Assembly: GCA_022448245.1 (NCBI GenBank)
Contig: JAKVCO010000013.1
Location: forward strand, 45,046-109,045
Origin: Paracoccaceae bacterium
GTDB lineage: Bacteria > Pseudomonadota > Alphaproteobacteria > Rhodobacterales > Rhodobacteraceae
Reading direction: 5' to 3'
DNA length: 64,000 bases
A model generated the notes under the pieces. The model worked only from the letters and a program-made list of their open reading frames with translations, was not told the DNA's origin and ran no database searches. Positions 1-10,899 of the stretch are shown here, piece after piece. Position 1 is the stretch's first letter. Each line of letters starts with the position of its first letter. A program made the position numbers and the translations under genes.

Positions 1-568
1 TGGCACGGCCCACGTTGAGCCAGATCTTGGTGAGCGAAACGCCATCGTCGGTCAGGAGCTTCTCAAAAGGTGCCACCTGTTCGAACCATGCTTCCCGCTG
101 CTCAGGCGTGCAGAATTCGAAGACATGCTCCACCACGCCACGGTTGTACCAGGAGCGGTCGAAGAATACGATCTCACCTTTGGCGGGAAGATGCGCGATG
201 TAGCGTTGAAAGTACCAGCTGGCGGCCTCCCGATCAGAGGGCTTCGACAGCGCCACCACGCGCGCCGAACGCGGGGTCAGGTTCTCGCGGAAGCGCTTGA
301 TCGTGCCGCCTTTGCCCGCCGCATCGCGGCCTTCAAAGACGATGGCCACGCGTTGACCGGTTTCTTTCACCCACGCGAGGAATTTCACGAGCTCAATCTG
401 AAGGGCGGCGATGGCCTCTTCATAGTCTTCGCGGTCCATACGTTTGGTGTAGGGATAATCCGGGTTGAGGATCTTTCCCTTCTTCGCGCCGGCCACGAGA
501 GCGCGCATGTCATCAGGGGCGTTCTCCTCGAAGAAACGCGTGATGCCTGCATCAAAGGGTTTGCCCAT
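1..568 (-). CDS. ppk2: polyphosphate kinase 2 family protein (partial, C-terminus off the left edge)
   Basis: Reverse-strand reading from ATG at 568 gives MGKPFDAGITRFFEENAPDDMRALVAG...AWVKETGQRVAIVFEGRDAAGKGGTIKRFRENLTPRSARVVALSKPSDREAASWYFQRYIAHLPAKGEIVFFDRSWYNR, with PPK2 Walker A (EGRDAAGKGG) and FFDRSWYNR motifs. Confidence 0.9.
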   Translation of the reverse strand, partial: MGKPFDAGITRFFEENAPDDMRALVAGAKKGKILNPDYPYTKRMDREDYEEAIAALQIELVKFLAWVKETGQRVAIVFEGRDAAGKGGTIKRFRENLTPRSARVVALSKPSDREAASWYFQRYIAHLPAKGEIVFFDRSWYNRGVVEHVFEFCTPEQREAWFEQVAPFEKLLTDDGVSLTKIWLNVGRA

Positions 569-610
569 GCTCAACTCCCGTTTTGTACGGAATATGGAGA
601 TGCAAAGGGC

Positions 611-1585
611 TTAGCGCAATCCGGCGCGGCTGGCGGCGCGGTCTACGGCTGCGACTGTGTCTTCTGCAGCGACATGCTGAGGCATGTGCCCGATCCCCTC
701 GAGAACGGTCAAAACGGCACCCGGCACCTGCTTGGACAGCGGGATGGAGTGCACCTTGAGGGGGACGATATCATCCGCGTCGCCGTGGACGATCTCGATC
801 GGCAATGTGAGGCCGCCGTAATGCGGGACCATTTCGACAATATAGGGCTTGAGCCCATGGACCTGGCGCCCATTGGCGCGCGCGGTCTCGCGGCGCGCAG
901 ACATGCGCGGGCCGATGTGTTCGGCGTAGCCCTCAGGCACAGGCTGCGGGCGGAAGACGGCTTTGAGCGTGTTGGCGATGTAGTCCTCTGACACGAAAGC
1001 CGTGGCGAGCGGTATGACGATGCCGCCGCCTGCGGGCGATGCTGTGACGTTGTAGAACTGGCCCACGCCGCCTTCCCATTCGTTCGACACGGCGCCCACC
1101 ATCACGATGGCGCCAGTGTCGTCCGGACGCTCCAAGGCCCAAGCCATCGCAACGGCGCCACCAAAGGAGTGGCCAAGCACGATAGGTGTCTCGATCCCCA
1201 GTTTGTCAGAGGCTTCCTGCAAGAAGCGGGCTTGTTCGCGCGGGGTCTCGGCGTCCCGCGACCAGACACCGTAAGCTTCCGGGCGGCCCGTGTAGCCTAA
1301 GCCGGGGCGGTCAAAAACGGTGACGCGATAGCGGTCCGTCAGGCGATCCACGAATCCGAAGGTGAAATCGCGAGTGGATCCGCCTGCACCGTGGAGCAGG
1401 ATCACATCTGGCCCTTCGCCTGCCTGGACGTAGTGCACGGGCACGCCGTTCACGTCCACAAAGCTGCCCTCGGGCGGGAAGGATTCTTCTGCTGTGCGCT
1501 CATTGCCGGCTGCGATAAAACGCACCGCGACAGTTCCGGCCACCGCGACCAGAGCAAGGACAATTAGCATGGATCGAAATCTCAA
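611..1585 (-). CDS. alpha/beta fold hydrolase
   Basis: [10 protein letters not shown] oxyanion region, [13 protein letters not shown] nucleophile elbow, HGDADDIVP and GIGHMPQH motifs; N-terminal TM/signal. Confidence 0.88.
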   Translation of the reverse strand: MRFRSMLIVLALVAVAGTVAVRFIAAGNERTAEESFPPEGSFVDVNGVPVHYVQAGEGPDVILLHGAGGSTRDFTFGFVDRLTDRYRVTVFDRPGLGYTGRPEAYGVWSRDAETPREQARFLQEASDKLGIETPIVLGHSFGGAVAMAWALERPDDTGAIVMVGAVSNEWEGGVGQFYNVTASPAGGGIVIPLATAFVSEDYIANTLKAVFRPQPVPEGYAEHIGPRMSARRETARANGRQVHGLKPYIVEMVPHYGGLTLPIEIVHGDADDIVPLKVHSIPLSKQVPGAVLTVLEGIGHMPQHVAAEDTVAAVDRAASRAGLR

Positions 1586-2538
1586 GTTGTGGTCTTCCGT
1601 AGGTCCGTCTGCGTCTCGCCAATAAGCGAAGCATTATATGGTGTGGTCAGATAAATCTCTGATAGCCAGTTGCCATACAGAAGATGCGCATGGGACCGCC
1701 ACCGGTTCTGTGGCTTCGACGTTGGGTCATTATTCGGAAAATAATCGACAGGGGGCTCAATTTGAGCACCTTCGACCTGATTTGAGGCAAGATCGCGCTG
1801 ATATTCCTCGGCCAGCGTCGTGCTGTCGTATTCAAAGTGATTGAAGACGTAGATCGCGCGGTGCGCGGGATCTTCCACCAAAGCGGGGCCTACGTCGTCG
1901 GAATGCAGGAGGATCGGCAGACCCGCGGCCTCGATCTCGTCTTTTCGCATTTCGGTCCAGCGGCTCACTGGCATGGCCAGATCGTCAGAAAACCCTCTGA
2001 GATAGGGGCTTTCCGGGGCGAAATTTACGTGGCGATAGCAGCCGAACAGCTTCTTATCGAGCAGGTGCTTGGCCACATCGTGGAAGTGATGAATCATCGC
2101 CATCCCGCCCCAGCAGACACCAAAGGTGGAATGCACATGCGTTTGGGTCCAATTCATCACCTCGGTGAGCTCGTCCCAATAGGTCACATCCTGGAAGTCC
2201 AAATGCTCGATGGGGGCGCCTGTGATGATGAGGCCGTCGAACTTCTCGTCCTTCACGGCCTGGAACGGGCGGTAGAACGCCTCCATGTGCTCAGGCGCGG
2301 TGTTCTTCGAGTAATGCTCGCTCATGCGGATCAGGTGGAATTCGATCTGCAGGGGCGTGGCACCGATCAGACGGGCGAACTGGTTCTCCGCCTGGATCTT
2401 CTGGGGCATCAGGTTCAAAAGCCCGATCTTCAGCGGACGGATATCTTGGCGCGAGGCTTCTCCTTCATCCATGACCATTACCCCCTCGCGGGAGAGGACG
2501 TCATAGGCGGGCAGGTCGGAAGGTAGTTTGATTGGCAT
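1582..2538 (-). CDS. metA: homoserine O-acetyl/succinyltransferase (MetA family)
   Basis: [69 protein letters not shown] and GVCWGGMAM motifs. Confidence 0.95.
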   Translation of the reverse strand: MPIKLPSDLPAYDVLSREGVMVMDEGEASRQDIRPLKIGLLNLMPQKIQAENQFARLIGATPLQIEFHLIRMSEHYSKNTAPEHMEAFYRPFQAVKDEKFDGLIITGAPIEHLDFQDVTYWDELTEVMNWTQTHVHSTFGVCWGGMAMIHHFHDVAKHLLDKKLFGCYRHVNFAPESPYLRGFSDDLAMPVSRWTEMRKDEIEAAGLPILLHSDDVGPALVEDPAHRAIYVFNHFEYDSTTLAEEYQRDLASNQVEGAQIEPPVDYFPNNDPTSKPQNRWRSHAHLLYGNWLSEIYLTTPYNASLIGETQTDLRKTTT

Positions 2539-2547
2539 CTGCGGGAC

Positions 2548-3411
2548 TTAGCTACGCGCGGTGCGACGTTCAATGGCAGCGGCGATCACGTCCACGAAAT
2601 CAGCCTCGGAGGAGATGCTCTCCCACTCCTTGCCTTCAACGGTCACGCCCCATTCCGCCATGGCCGCATAGCGCGGTTTGCGGTGGGCGAGCGCCTTTGT
2701 ATAGGTCCAGCGGACGAACTCATCAGGGTCGATTTCAGCCTCGCTACGGCCTTCGGCATAGGTCTCCCACGCGTTCACGAGGAAGTCGGGCGAATAGCAC
2801 ATGGGCTTGGGGTCGCGGTCAAAGCGTTTGATCAGCGTGTCGGTGTGCGCCGCGTCGCCCTTGATCCAGATAGGCAGCATATGGGCCGAAAGCTCCGTCA
2901 TCAGCGGGTCACCCGGCTGCGCCGCGTCCACCACTTCGCACAGCGAGCCGGAGCAATCGCAGATGAAGTTCGGGTAGCCATAGAGCTGCTTGGCGCGGTC
3001 GATAAAGCGCACGGCGTCGGCCGTGGCCAGCGCTTCGGCTTGCATGTGCTGGGCCTGACGGCGCTGATAATCCTCGATGCTGAGACCGCCGCGCGCAGGG
3101 TCGCCAGGCTTGCCCAGATAGGTGCTAAGCGGCGCCAGGTTCTCGAACGTAATATTCGAGGCGACATAGATCGAATCCGAGCGCAGAAGCTCCGCCAGAA
3201 ACGGGTTCTTCATTGCCTCGGCTTTGAAGTTATCTGCGATGTGTTCGCCCATGTAGCGGGTGCCGATGCGGTAATCGACGGAGTAGTGGAACCACCCGCC
3301 CGCATCGCGCAGCATGTTGGAGACATAGGTCTTCCCCAGCCCCGACATTGCGAAGAGACACACATGTTTGTTCGGCGCGTCACGCCAAGCCTGCGCTGTG
3401 GGGTAGATCAT
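2548..3411 (-). CDS. P-loop ATPase, conserved hypothetical
   Basis: CLFAMSGLGKTYVSNML P-loop-like N-terminus; intact 287 aa ORF. Confidence 0.65.
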   Translation of the reverse strand: MIYPTAQAWRDAPNKHVCLFAMSGLGKTYVSNMLRDAGGWFHYSVDYRIGTRYMGEHIADNFKAEAMKNPFLAELLRSDSIYVASNITFENLAPLSTYLGKPGDPARGGLSIEDYQRRQAQHMQAEALATADAVRFIDRAKQLYGYPNFICDCSGSLCEVVDAAQPGDPLMTELSAHMLPIWIKGDAAHTDTLIKRFDRDPKPMCYSPDFLVNAWETYAEGRSEAEIDPDEFVRWTYTKALAHRKPRYAAMAEWGVTVEGKEWESISSEADFVDVIAAAIERRTARS

Positions 3412-3436
3412 TCTTTCCTCCCGCTTCCGCCCCCTC

Positions 3437-4333
3437 TTAGCGGCGCCGGGTCCCCGGGGGAAGAGGCAGGCGGCCAGAGAGGATCACGAGGTCTACTGCC
3501 AGGATCCTAAAGCCGATCAGTGCACGGGCAGGAAGGCTCTCACCCAGGAAGAGAGCGCCCAAGATGATGGCAATCGGCGCGATGAGAAGCGTGCAGAGCA
3601 TCGTGTTGCCCGATCCGGCCATGTCGAGCACGCGGTAATAAAGGACATAGGCGCCCGCCGTGGCGATGATCGTGAGATAGCCAAGCGCGCCCCATGTCTC
3701 GAGCGGTAAGGCAAAGGCCAGCGGGCCCTCGAAAATCCACGCCATGGGCACCATTGTGAGGGTCGACGACGTCAACATGCCTGCCGCCTGAACCAGCGGG
3801 TGCAGGCCTTTGAGCATCGTGCGTGCCCAGACACCTGCGAGGGCATAGGAAATCGTCGAGGCCACAACAGCAAGATGGCCCAAGGAGCGCAGATCAAGCT
3901 GGGTGAGGTTACTCAGGCCGATGGCCGTTGCCACGCCCAGAAAGCCGATGGTGACACCTGCCACCTTTGCCAGAGAAAGACGTTCATCCGCGAGAAAGAG
4001 CGCGGCACAGAGCACGCCCCAAACAGCTGTGCCCGCGTTCAGGATCGCTGTGAGCCCGCTTTCGATATGAAGCTGACCTCATGCTTGCAGCGTGAAGGGG
4101 ATCGCATTGTTCAAAAGGCCCATGCCCAGAAACCCGAGCAGCACGCGGCCAGATAGGGGCACGTCGAGACGCTTTAGAAATACAATGATCCATAGGAGTA
4201 TGCAGGCCCAGCCCACGCGGTGCGCCACAACGGTGAGCGGCCCAATCTCCTCAAGGGCGAAGCGCACGTTGAGGAAGACTGCACTCCAGATAAGGCTCAG
4301 AAGAGCGAGTTCTGCCCACGCACGGGCGCTCAT
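3437..4333 (-). pseudogene. EamA/DMT-family transporter interrupted by an in-frame TGA at 4079-4081
   Basis: ORFs 4079-4333 and 3437-4015 are in the same frame; joined translation ...NNAIPFTLQA[TGA]GQLHIESGLTAILNAGTAVWGVLCAALFLADERL... matches EamA architecture with Trp expected at the stop. Confidence 0.8.
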
Positions 4334-4405
4334 TATCTTTTACGGTGCCATGAGGCGCCCTTAGCAGGGGACTGGGGCTTGGTGAATCCGAAACCTGCGG
4401 AAATG

Positions 4406-4434
4406 AAAAAGCCCTGGCGCGCAGGCCGGGGCTT
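4406..4434 (-). terminator. Rho-independent terminator of the outer-membrane protein gene
   Basis: On minus strand GCCCCGGC-CTGCGC-GCCAGGGC followed by TTTTTC. Confidence 0.75.
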
Positions 4435-4458
4435 CCTGTTTAAATACTGCCGCCAGAC

Positions 4459-5814
4459 TTAGAATTCCGTGGCGATCTGGAAGCCGATGCCCACAGCGCT
4501 GTTGCCTTCGAAGAGGGCCACAGGCTGACCACCCACACCCGCGAAGGCGTCGCCCAGCTTGGTGTAGTTGATGCCACCGGAAATCGTGGTGCCTTCGTTC
4601 TCGTAGCGCATGCCAACCGTCAGGCCGAGAACACCGTCGTTCGGGCCGAGCGGCGACACCGTCGCGGAGCCAGCATCTTCTTCGTAGGAGAGGGAGATGG
4701 AGCCAGCAAGCTGCTCGTTAAAGCGGCGTGCAACGCCCAGCGTGTAGCGCACGCTGTCGTCGATGTTAGCCAGGTCAGAGCCCAGGTTCGGCGGGATCAC
4801 GTCGAAGGAGCCCCACTCAGCCCAGCGGACGCTGGCCGTCAGGAGCGTATCTGCGGCGATACCCGTCTGGAAGTCGAGGTTGATGGACTGCGGCGTGTCG
4901 AACTCGGTGACGCCGGTGCCATCCACGGCAGGGCCGGATTCAACGGTGTCGCCGGAATGTGAGATGCGCGAGTTGTAGGTCACGGCCAGACGCAGCGCGA
5001 TGTCCGGGATCTCATAGGCTGCGCCGAGCACGAAACCTGTGCCCCAGCTGTCCTCGATCTCTGCGCGGTAAAGTTCACCACCTGCGGAGGCGGCGGTCAG
5101 GTCGCCGATGCCCGCAAGCGTGGCTGACTGGATCGCGCCCACGGTGCCCGCGCCCAGTGCGGCAGTGGCCAGTGCGGTTGCGTCTGCTGCGGACTCGAGG
5201 TCAAGCGCCACGCCCTGCAGAACGGTGCCCACGTCGTCGAGACCCAGAAGCGTCTGAGCCTCCACGCTGCCGCCAGCGGCTGCGGCGCCCAGCGCGGTCG
5301 CGAGGGATTCAGCACCAGAGGAGCTTGCAAAGCCCGCGGCGTATGCCAGGCCACCGAGGCCCACGTCACCACCAGCCTGCTGGAAGCGAAGACCACCGAA
5401 GACGCTGAACTGATCGCTTATCTCATAGCGGCCAAGCGCCGTGATGGCGTTGCTGCCGAGGTCGGCGAACGTGCCGCCCAGCTGCGACGTGGCAGAGTTC
5501 GTGTCGTAGAGGATGTCTGCTCCAAAGGGCTGATCGAAGATGATCGTCCAGGTGCCAACTTCGCCAAGCTCACCCGTCACGGAGCCTGCGATCGCTGTGT
5601 AGCTTTCGCTCACGTCATAGGTCTGGCCTGCGGTTGCGGTGCCGGTGTTGTCGACGCCGGTGATGTTCGGCATCACAACGCCGAAGCTGAACGTCACTTC
5701 GCCCGGGTCATTGAAGACTGCCAGTGAGGATTGGTTAGAGCGGTCAAGGCCTCCGGCTGCCGCGCCCGAGGCGACAAGCGCGGATACTGCCGTGCTAATC
5801 AGGTACTTTTTCAT
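4459..5814 (-). CDS. outer membrane protein, OmpP1/FadL-like transporter
   Basis: Signal peptide MKKYLISTAVSALVASGAAAG; beta-strand pattern, C-terminal FQIATEF aromatic end; long Ala/Gly-rich insert. Confidence 0.75.
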   Translation of the reverse strand: MKKYLISTAVSALVASGAAAGGLDRSNQSSLAVFNDPGEVTFSFGVVMPNITGVDNTGTATAGQTYDVSESYTAIAGSVTGELGEVGTWTIIFDQPFGADILYDTNSATSQLGGTFADLGSNAITALGRYEISDQFSVFGGLRFQQAGGDVGLGGLAYAAGFASSSGAESLATALGAAAAGGSVEAQTLLGLDDVGTVLQGVALDLESAADATALATAALGAGTVGAIQSATLAGIGDLTAASAGGELYRAEIEDSWGTGFVLGAAYEIPDIALRLAVTYNSRISHSGDTVESGPAVDGTGVTEFDTPQSINLDFQTGIAADTLLTASVRWAEWGSFDVIPPNLGSDLANIDDSVRYTLGVARRFNEQLAGSISLSYEEDAGSATVSPLGPNDGVLGLTVGMRYENEGTTISGGINYTKLGDAFAGVGGQPVALFEGNSAVGIGFQIATEF

Positions 5815-5932
5815 TGCGTTTGTCTCTTCCCTACGCCGCGCTCCCTACACGGCTTCTGAAAGCTTAGTGCGTGACAGGGCGGCTTTGGGTCAATTTGTAA
5901 CGCAGCGTCACGCTGCTGAGCCGCTTGAAGCG

Positions 5933-6799
5933 TCACATTTTGGCAATACGCGCCTGGTACAGAATGCTGAGGTAATTGGCCCCGAAAATGATCGCTGCGC
6001 CGAGGAAAACGAGCCCGTCGAGAGGCTCGGAATAGAGTAGCATCCCGATAAGCGCGATGGCAGGCAGACGCACGAAGTCGACAGGCATCACAACCGAGGC
6101 CGGCGCCAGCGTGAGCGCCTTCGTCAGACAAAAGTGCGCAACAAGGCCCGCAAGCCCGATGACAATGAGGCCCGGCAGCGAGGCCGCCGAAGGCACAGCA
6201 ATATCGCCATCAATGCCAGCGCAAACGACGCCGAACACCGCCTGCATCACCGTCAGGTGGAAAAGGATGCAGGTGATCGTCTCGGTTCGTGTCAGAAGTT
6301 TCGTGAAGATCGCAGAGCCTGCAAAGCCTACGGCAGCCGCCGCGCCGATCAAGATACCTGGATCAAGCTGACCGAAGTTCGGCCGCGCCACGATCAACAC
6401 GCCTACAAATCCCAGCGCCGCGAAACCGACCTTGGCGGCCGTCAGCTTTTCGCCAAGGAAGAACGGGGCCAAGAGAAGCACCCAGATGGGCGAGGTGAAC
6501 TCCAGCGCAAAAAGCTGCGCCAGCGGGATCAGCGTCAGTGCATAGAACCAGCAGTTCTGCCCGAAGAAATGCGCGAGGTTGCGTGCGGCGTGGAGGCCAA
6601 GGTTGTGGCGGTTCACTTCGCCCAACGTGCCCGCGATGCGTGACAGGCTCACCACCACCACGATGCCGATGAAGGAGCGGTACATCATGATCTCGAACGT
6701 ATCGAGCTCGAAGGAGACAGCGCGCCCAGCGATGGCCATGGAGGTGAAGGCGAAAATCGCTCCGATCATCCAGAGCGAGCCGCGGAAAGTGTCGTTCAT
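5933..6799 (-). CDS. EamA/DMT-family transporter
   Basis: Ten hydrophobic segments; FALEFTSPIWVLLLAPFFLGEKLTAAKVGFAALGFVGVLIVARP. Confidence 0.88.
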   Translation of the reverse strand: MNDTFRGSLWMIGAIFAFTSMAIAGRAVSFELDTFEIMMYRSFIGIVVVVSLSRIAGTLGEVNRHNLGLHAARNLAHFFGQNCWFYALTLIPLAQLFALEFTSPIWVLLLAPFFLGEKLTAAKVGFAALGFVGVLIVARPNFGQLDPGILIGAAAAVGFAGSAIFTKLLTRTETITCILFHLTVMQAVFGVVCAGIDGDIAVPSAASLPGLIVIGLAGLVAHFCLTKALTLAPASVVMPVDFVRLPAIALIGMLLYSEPLDGLVFLGAAIIFGANYLSILYQARIAKM

Positions 6800-7131
6800 T
6801 CGCTGACGTCCCGGCAGCAGCCCGTAAGAAGCATGGGCGTCTGAGCTCTTTGCGTGAGAATCTGCGCCTCGTGTGTGCCCGTGGCGCAGGCGCGGTCGTG
6901 CAGGATGACGATGCCTGTGTCGCGGTCCCCGATTAGGGTCAGCGCCCGAGGCCAGTGGGCCCCTTCGGCTTGGGCCACATGCGGGACGTCCATCTGCGTG
7001 GGTGCCGGAAAGACGAACTCAGCCTGCGCGCCTTGCAGCGCCAGCGACCAACCGTCCCCCTCACACGTGGCAGTGAGCGCAGAGCAGGGCCCTGCGAGCG
7101 CGATCAAGGCGAGGGCGCCCCTCACTCCCAT
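6796..7131 (-). CDS. hypothetical secreted protein
   Basis: Signal-peptide-like N-terminus, several Cys; overlaps starts/stops of neighbours. Confidence 0.5.
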   Translation of the reverse strand: MGVRGALALIALAGPCSALTATCEGDGWSLALQGAQAEFVFPAPTQMDVPHVAQAEGAHWPRALTLIGDRDTGIVILHDRACATGTHEAQILTQRAQTPMLLTGCCRDVSE

Positions 7132-8675
7132 TCGATGGTTCCCGGAGGTTTCGAGGTGATGTCGTAGGTCACGCGGTTGATGCCCGGCACCTCGTTGATG
7201 ATGCGCGTGGCCGTCTCGCCCAGGAACTCATGGCTGAACGGGTAGTAATCCGCCGTCATCCCATCGACCGAGGTCACGGCGCGCAGGGCGCAGGCGTAAT
7301 CATAGGTACGGCCATCGCCCATCACACCCACGGTGCGCACAGGCAGGATCGCCACGAAGGCCTGCCATATCTCATCATAAAGACCGTGCTTGCGGATCTG
7401 GTCGATATAGACGGCGTCAGCCTCCCGCAGGATATCGAGCTTGGCGCGCGTGATCTCACCCGGACAGCGGATGGCCAGGCCCGGTCCCGGGAAGGGGTGG
7501 CGGCCGATAAAGTTCGCCGGCAGGCCCAGTTCGCGGCCCAGCGCGCGGACCTCGTCTTTGAAGAGCTCGCGGAGCGGCTCAACAAGCTTGAGGCCCATCT
7601 TCTCCGGCAGGCCGCCCACATTGTGGTGGCTTTTGATGGTGACCGACGGCCCCCCGCTGAAGGAGACGCTCTCGATCACATCGGGATAAAGCGTGCCCTG
7701 AGCGAGGAAGCGCGCGCCGTCGATTTGGTCGGCGTATTTCTGGAAGACATCGATGAAGAGTTTGCCGATGATCTTGCGCTTGGTCTCCGGGTCGCTGACG
7801 CCGTCGAGCTCACCCAGGAAGAGCTCCTGCTCCTCAGCGTGGATCACAGACAGGTTCATGTGGTCGCGGAACATGCCGACGACTTCGTTGCCTTCGTCTT
7901 TGCGCAGCAGGCCGTGGTCGACGAAAACGCAGGTCAGCTGGTCGCCAATGGCCTCGTGGATCAGAGCGGCGGCAACGGAGGAATCGACCCCGCCCGACAG
8001 CGCGCAGATCACTTTCGCATCGCCCACCTGTGCGCGGATTGCGGCGATCGCCTGCTCACGGTAGGCGCCCATGGTCCAGTCGCCGCTGAAACCCGCCATT
8101 CGGACGAAATTTTCATAAAGCTTGGCGCCGCGCGGGGTGTGGTGCACCTCCGGGTGGAACTGCACAGCATAGAAGTTGCGGCTGGTGTCGGCGGTGATCG
8201 CGTAAGGCGCATTGGGCGAGGTGCCATAGACCTCAAAGCCCGGTGCGATGGCGCTGACGTGGTCGCCGTGGGACATCCAGACCTGCTCGTCGCCCTCGCT
8301 GAACCACCCGTCGAGGAGGCCCAGCGCGTCGTCACCGGCCGTTACAAACGCGCGGCCGAATTCCGCAGTGCCGTGGCCGCGCTCCACGCGGCCGCCCAGC
8401 ATCTGCATCATCACCTGCTGGCCATAGCAGATGCCAAGGATCGGCACGCCCAGATCAAAAACCGCTTCCGGGGGGCGAGGGGATCCTTCGTCGATCACAC
8501 TGGCCGGCCCGCCCGAGAAGATCACGGCCTTCGGTGCGAACTCCGCAAGGAAGTCGGCAGTGACATTCTGGAAGGGGTGGATTTCGCAGTAGACGCTGAG
8601 TTCCCGGAGCCGGCGCGCGATGAGCTGAGTGACCTGGGACCCAAAGTCGATGATGAGCAAGCGATCATGTTCCAT
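7122..8675 (-). CDS. guaA: GMP synthase (glutamine-hydrolysing)
   Basis: [60 protein letters not shown]-terminal KPPGTIEWE. Confidence 0.98.
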   Translation of the reverse strand: MEHDRLLIIDFGSQVTQLIARRLRELSVYCEIHPFQNVTADFLAEFAPKAVIFSGGPASVIDEGSPRPPEAVFDLGVPILGICYGQQVMMQMLGGRVERGHGTAEFGRAFVTAGDDALGLLDGWFSEGDEQVWMSHGDHVSAIAPGFEVYGTSPNAPYAITADTSRNFYAVQFHPEVHHTPRGAKLYENFVRMAGFSGDWTMGAYREQAIAAIRAQVGDAKVICALSGGVDSSVAAALIHEAIGDQLTCVFVDHGLLRKDEGNEVVGMFRDHMNLSVIHAEEQELFLGELDGVSDPETKRKIIGKLFIDVFQKYADQIDGARFLAQGTLYPDVIESVSFSGGPSVTIKSHHNVGGLPEKMGLKLVEPLRELFKDEVRALGRELGLPANFIGRHPFPGPGLAIRCPGEITRAKLDILREADAVYIDQIRKHGLYDEIWQAFVAILPVRTVGVMGDGRTYDYACALRAVTSVDGMTADYYPFSHEFLGETATRIINEVPGINRVTYDITSKPPGTIEWE

Positions 8676-8875
8676 GACCGGGCTTTAGGTTCTTCGCGGG
8701 GAGTCTGCAAATAAGAACCTGTGATGGCGCGCGTCACGAGACCTGCGCGAGGCAGCGGTGGAAATTTTCTATGCAGGCCGGATTCTTCGCAGAAGGATTT
8801 TAGGGGTCGCTTTTGCGCCGTGCAGATGTCGGGCTTGGCCCTAGATAGGCGGTAACTTTGAGAGGGGATTTTGCC

Positions 8876-10423
8876 ATGACTGATGCACCGACCCGTACCC
8901 GCCGTGCCCGTGGCGGTGGCGGCGCCGCCCGTCGCGCCGCACGTACCGGCGTCAAGATCGAAGCCGCCAAGTTCATCGAGCGCAATATTCCGGTCACTGA
9001 TCTTCTTAGCAACGAGGCGCTGGAGATCATCGAGGATCGCGCGGAGCAGGTGCTTGAAGAGATCGGCGTTGCCTTTGTCGAAAACCCAGAGGCGCTGAAG
9101 CGCTGGAAAGACGCGGGCGCAGATGTCGACGGCGAGCGGGTGCGCCTGCCACGCGGTCTGGCGCGGAAGCTGTGCTCCACGGCGCCGTCGTCGTTCACGC
9201 AGCACGCCCGCAACAGCGAACGCAACGTGGTTGTCGGCGGCAAATCCCTCGTTTGCGCGCCGGTCTACGGCCCTCCCTTCGTGCGCGACGCCGATGGCGG
9301 CCGCCGCTATGCGACCATGGCCGACTTCGAGAAGTTCGTGAAACTGGGCTATATGTCGAAGTGGCTCCACCACTCCGGCGGCACGGTGTGCGAGCCCACG
9401 GATGTGGCCGTCAACAAACGTCACCTCGATATGCTGCGCGCTCACATGGTGCTCTCGGACAAGCCGTTCATGGGCTCGGTGACGGAGCCGTCTCGCGCCC
9501 AAGACAGCGTGGAGATGTGCGAGATCCTCTTCGGGAAGGACTTCGTGCAGGAAAATACGGTGATGACGTCGCTCATCAACATCAACTCACCGCTGACGTT
9601 CGACAGCGTGATGATGGGCGCGCTGGAGGTCTACGCGGCCAACAATCAGGCGGCCATTGTGTCTCCATTCATCGTGGGCGGGGCCATGGCGCCTGTCTCC
9701 GTGGCCGGTACGCTCGTCCAGGTTTTGGCCGAGGTAATGGCGGGCATCGCCTATAGCCAGCTTATCCGCCCGGGTGCCCCGGTGATCTTCGGGACTTTCG
9801 TGACCTCGATCGATATGAACTCCGGCGCGCCGACCTTTGGCACGCCCGAGGCGAGCCAGATTCTTTACGGCGCAGGCCAGCTTGCGCGGCGCATGGGCCT
9901 GCCGTTCCGTTCGGGCGGTGGTCTGTGCGGATCGAAACTGCCTGATGCGCAGGCGGCTTACGAGACATCCAACACGCTCAATGCCGCGCTCATGGGTGGC
10001 GTGAACTTCATGCTACACTCATGCGGCTGGCTGGAAGGTGGCCTCGTGTCGTCGTTTGAGAAGTTCGTGCTCGACGCAGATCAGCTCGGCACGCTGCATA
10101 AGATGGCCGCTGGTGTGGCCCATGATGAGAACGCGCTGGCGATGGACGCACTACGCGAAGTGGGGCCGGGGGGGCACTATCTCGACGCGGCGCACACGCA
10201 TGCCAATTACAAGGAAGCGTTCTGGCGCAGTGAAGTGCTGGATTACAAACCCTACGAGACTTGGGCGGATGAGGGGTCGCGGGATACGCAAGCTCTCGCC
10301 ACGGCGCGGGTCGAAAATTTACTGGCGGCCTACGAGCAGCCGCATCTTGATCCGGCCATCATGCAGGCGATCGATGCCTACGTGGCTGAAAAGAAAGCGT
10401 CTATGCCGGACGCCTTCGTCTAA
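8876..10423 (+). CDS. trimethylamine methyltransferase (MttB) superfamily protein, non-pyrrolysine
   Basis: Arg/Gly-rich N-terminus then LSNEALEIIEDRAEQVLEEIGVAF...LPRGLARKLCSTAPSSFTQHARN...GGALCGSKLPDAQAAYE-like C-terminal region; no internal TAG. Confidence 0.85.
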   Translation: MTDAPTRTRRARGGGGAARRAARTGVKIEAAKFIERNIPVTDLLSNEALEIIEDRAEQVLEEIGVAFVENPEALKRWKDAGADVDGERVRLPRGLARKLCSTAPSSFTQHARNSERNVVVGGKSLVCAPVYGPPFVRDADGGRRYATMADFEKFVKLGYMSKWLHHSGGTVCEPTDVAVNKRHLDMLRAHMVLSDKPFMGSVTEPSRAQDSVEMCEILFGKDFVQENTVMTSLININSPLTFDSVMMGALEVYAANNQAAIVSPFIVGGAMAPVSVAGTLVQVLAEVMAGIAYSQLIRPGAPVIFGTFVTSIDMNSGAPTFGTPEASQILYGAGQLARRMGLPFRSGGGLCGSKLPDAQAAYETSNTLNAALMGGVNFMLHSCGWLEGGLVSSFEKFVLDADQLGTLHKMAAGVAHDENALAMDALREVGPGGHYLDAAHTHANYKEAFWRSEVLDYKPYETWADEGSRDTQALATARVENLLAAYEQPHLDPAIMQAIDAYVAEKKASMPDAFV

Positions 10424-10430
10424 GGCAGGG

Positions 10431-10712
10431 TCAGGCCCCGCGCAGAAGCTGGGCCTCACCCATCAACGCGATCAGCACATCGATGTGACGCGACAGCGAA
10501 TACGAACCGTCACCCTCGCGGCGTGCGGTGTCGTGCATGGATTCGATTTCCATCAGACGCATCGCTCCCTCACCGATCGATGGCAGGTGAGTGACGTTAA
10601 GGATTCGCTTCAAATGATAGTTGCGATTGTATTCAGAGAGCCCGTGGCGCGCCGCCGAGACCAAAAGGCGTGGGCGTTGGATAGTGGATAACATTGTCTG
10701 AAGATCTTGCAT
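10431..10712 (-). CDS. DUF6477-like small protein
   Basis: 93 aa; divergent to the DUF6456-like gene; family name from memory, not searched. Confidence 0.5.
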   Translation of the reverse strand: MQDLQTMLSTIQRPRLLVSAARHGLSEYNRNYHLKRILNVTHLPSIGEGAMRLMEIESMHDTARREGDGSYSLSRHIDVLIALMGEAQLLRGA

Positions 10713-10845
10713 CGTTACGCTCCTATGTGAGTACGATACAAAGGTGACACAGGATGGCCCCCTGTTGCGTCCTACCCAATTATGGCGAGCGCTCCGTTCA
10801 GAACTGCTTCTGATTTATCGATAAATGTTGCGAAATCAGCGGATA

Positions 10846-10860
10846 TTAACCAACCGGTAA
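10846..10860. promoter_or_regulatory. CtrA-like binding site TTAA-N7-GTAA
   Basis: TTAACCAACCGGTAA in the divergent intergenic region; one mismatch to TTAA-N7-TTAA. Confidence 0.4.
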
Positions 10861-10899
10861 CCAATGCACGCCTAGGTTGAACCTGCTCTAGACCACGTC

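Noticed and set aside
7230-8714. 494-aa plus-strand ORF antisense to guaA
   Set aside because: Mirror ORF produced by high G+C codon bias; the opposite strand encodes an unmistakable GMP synthase.
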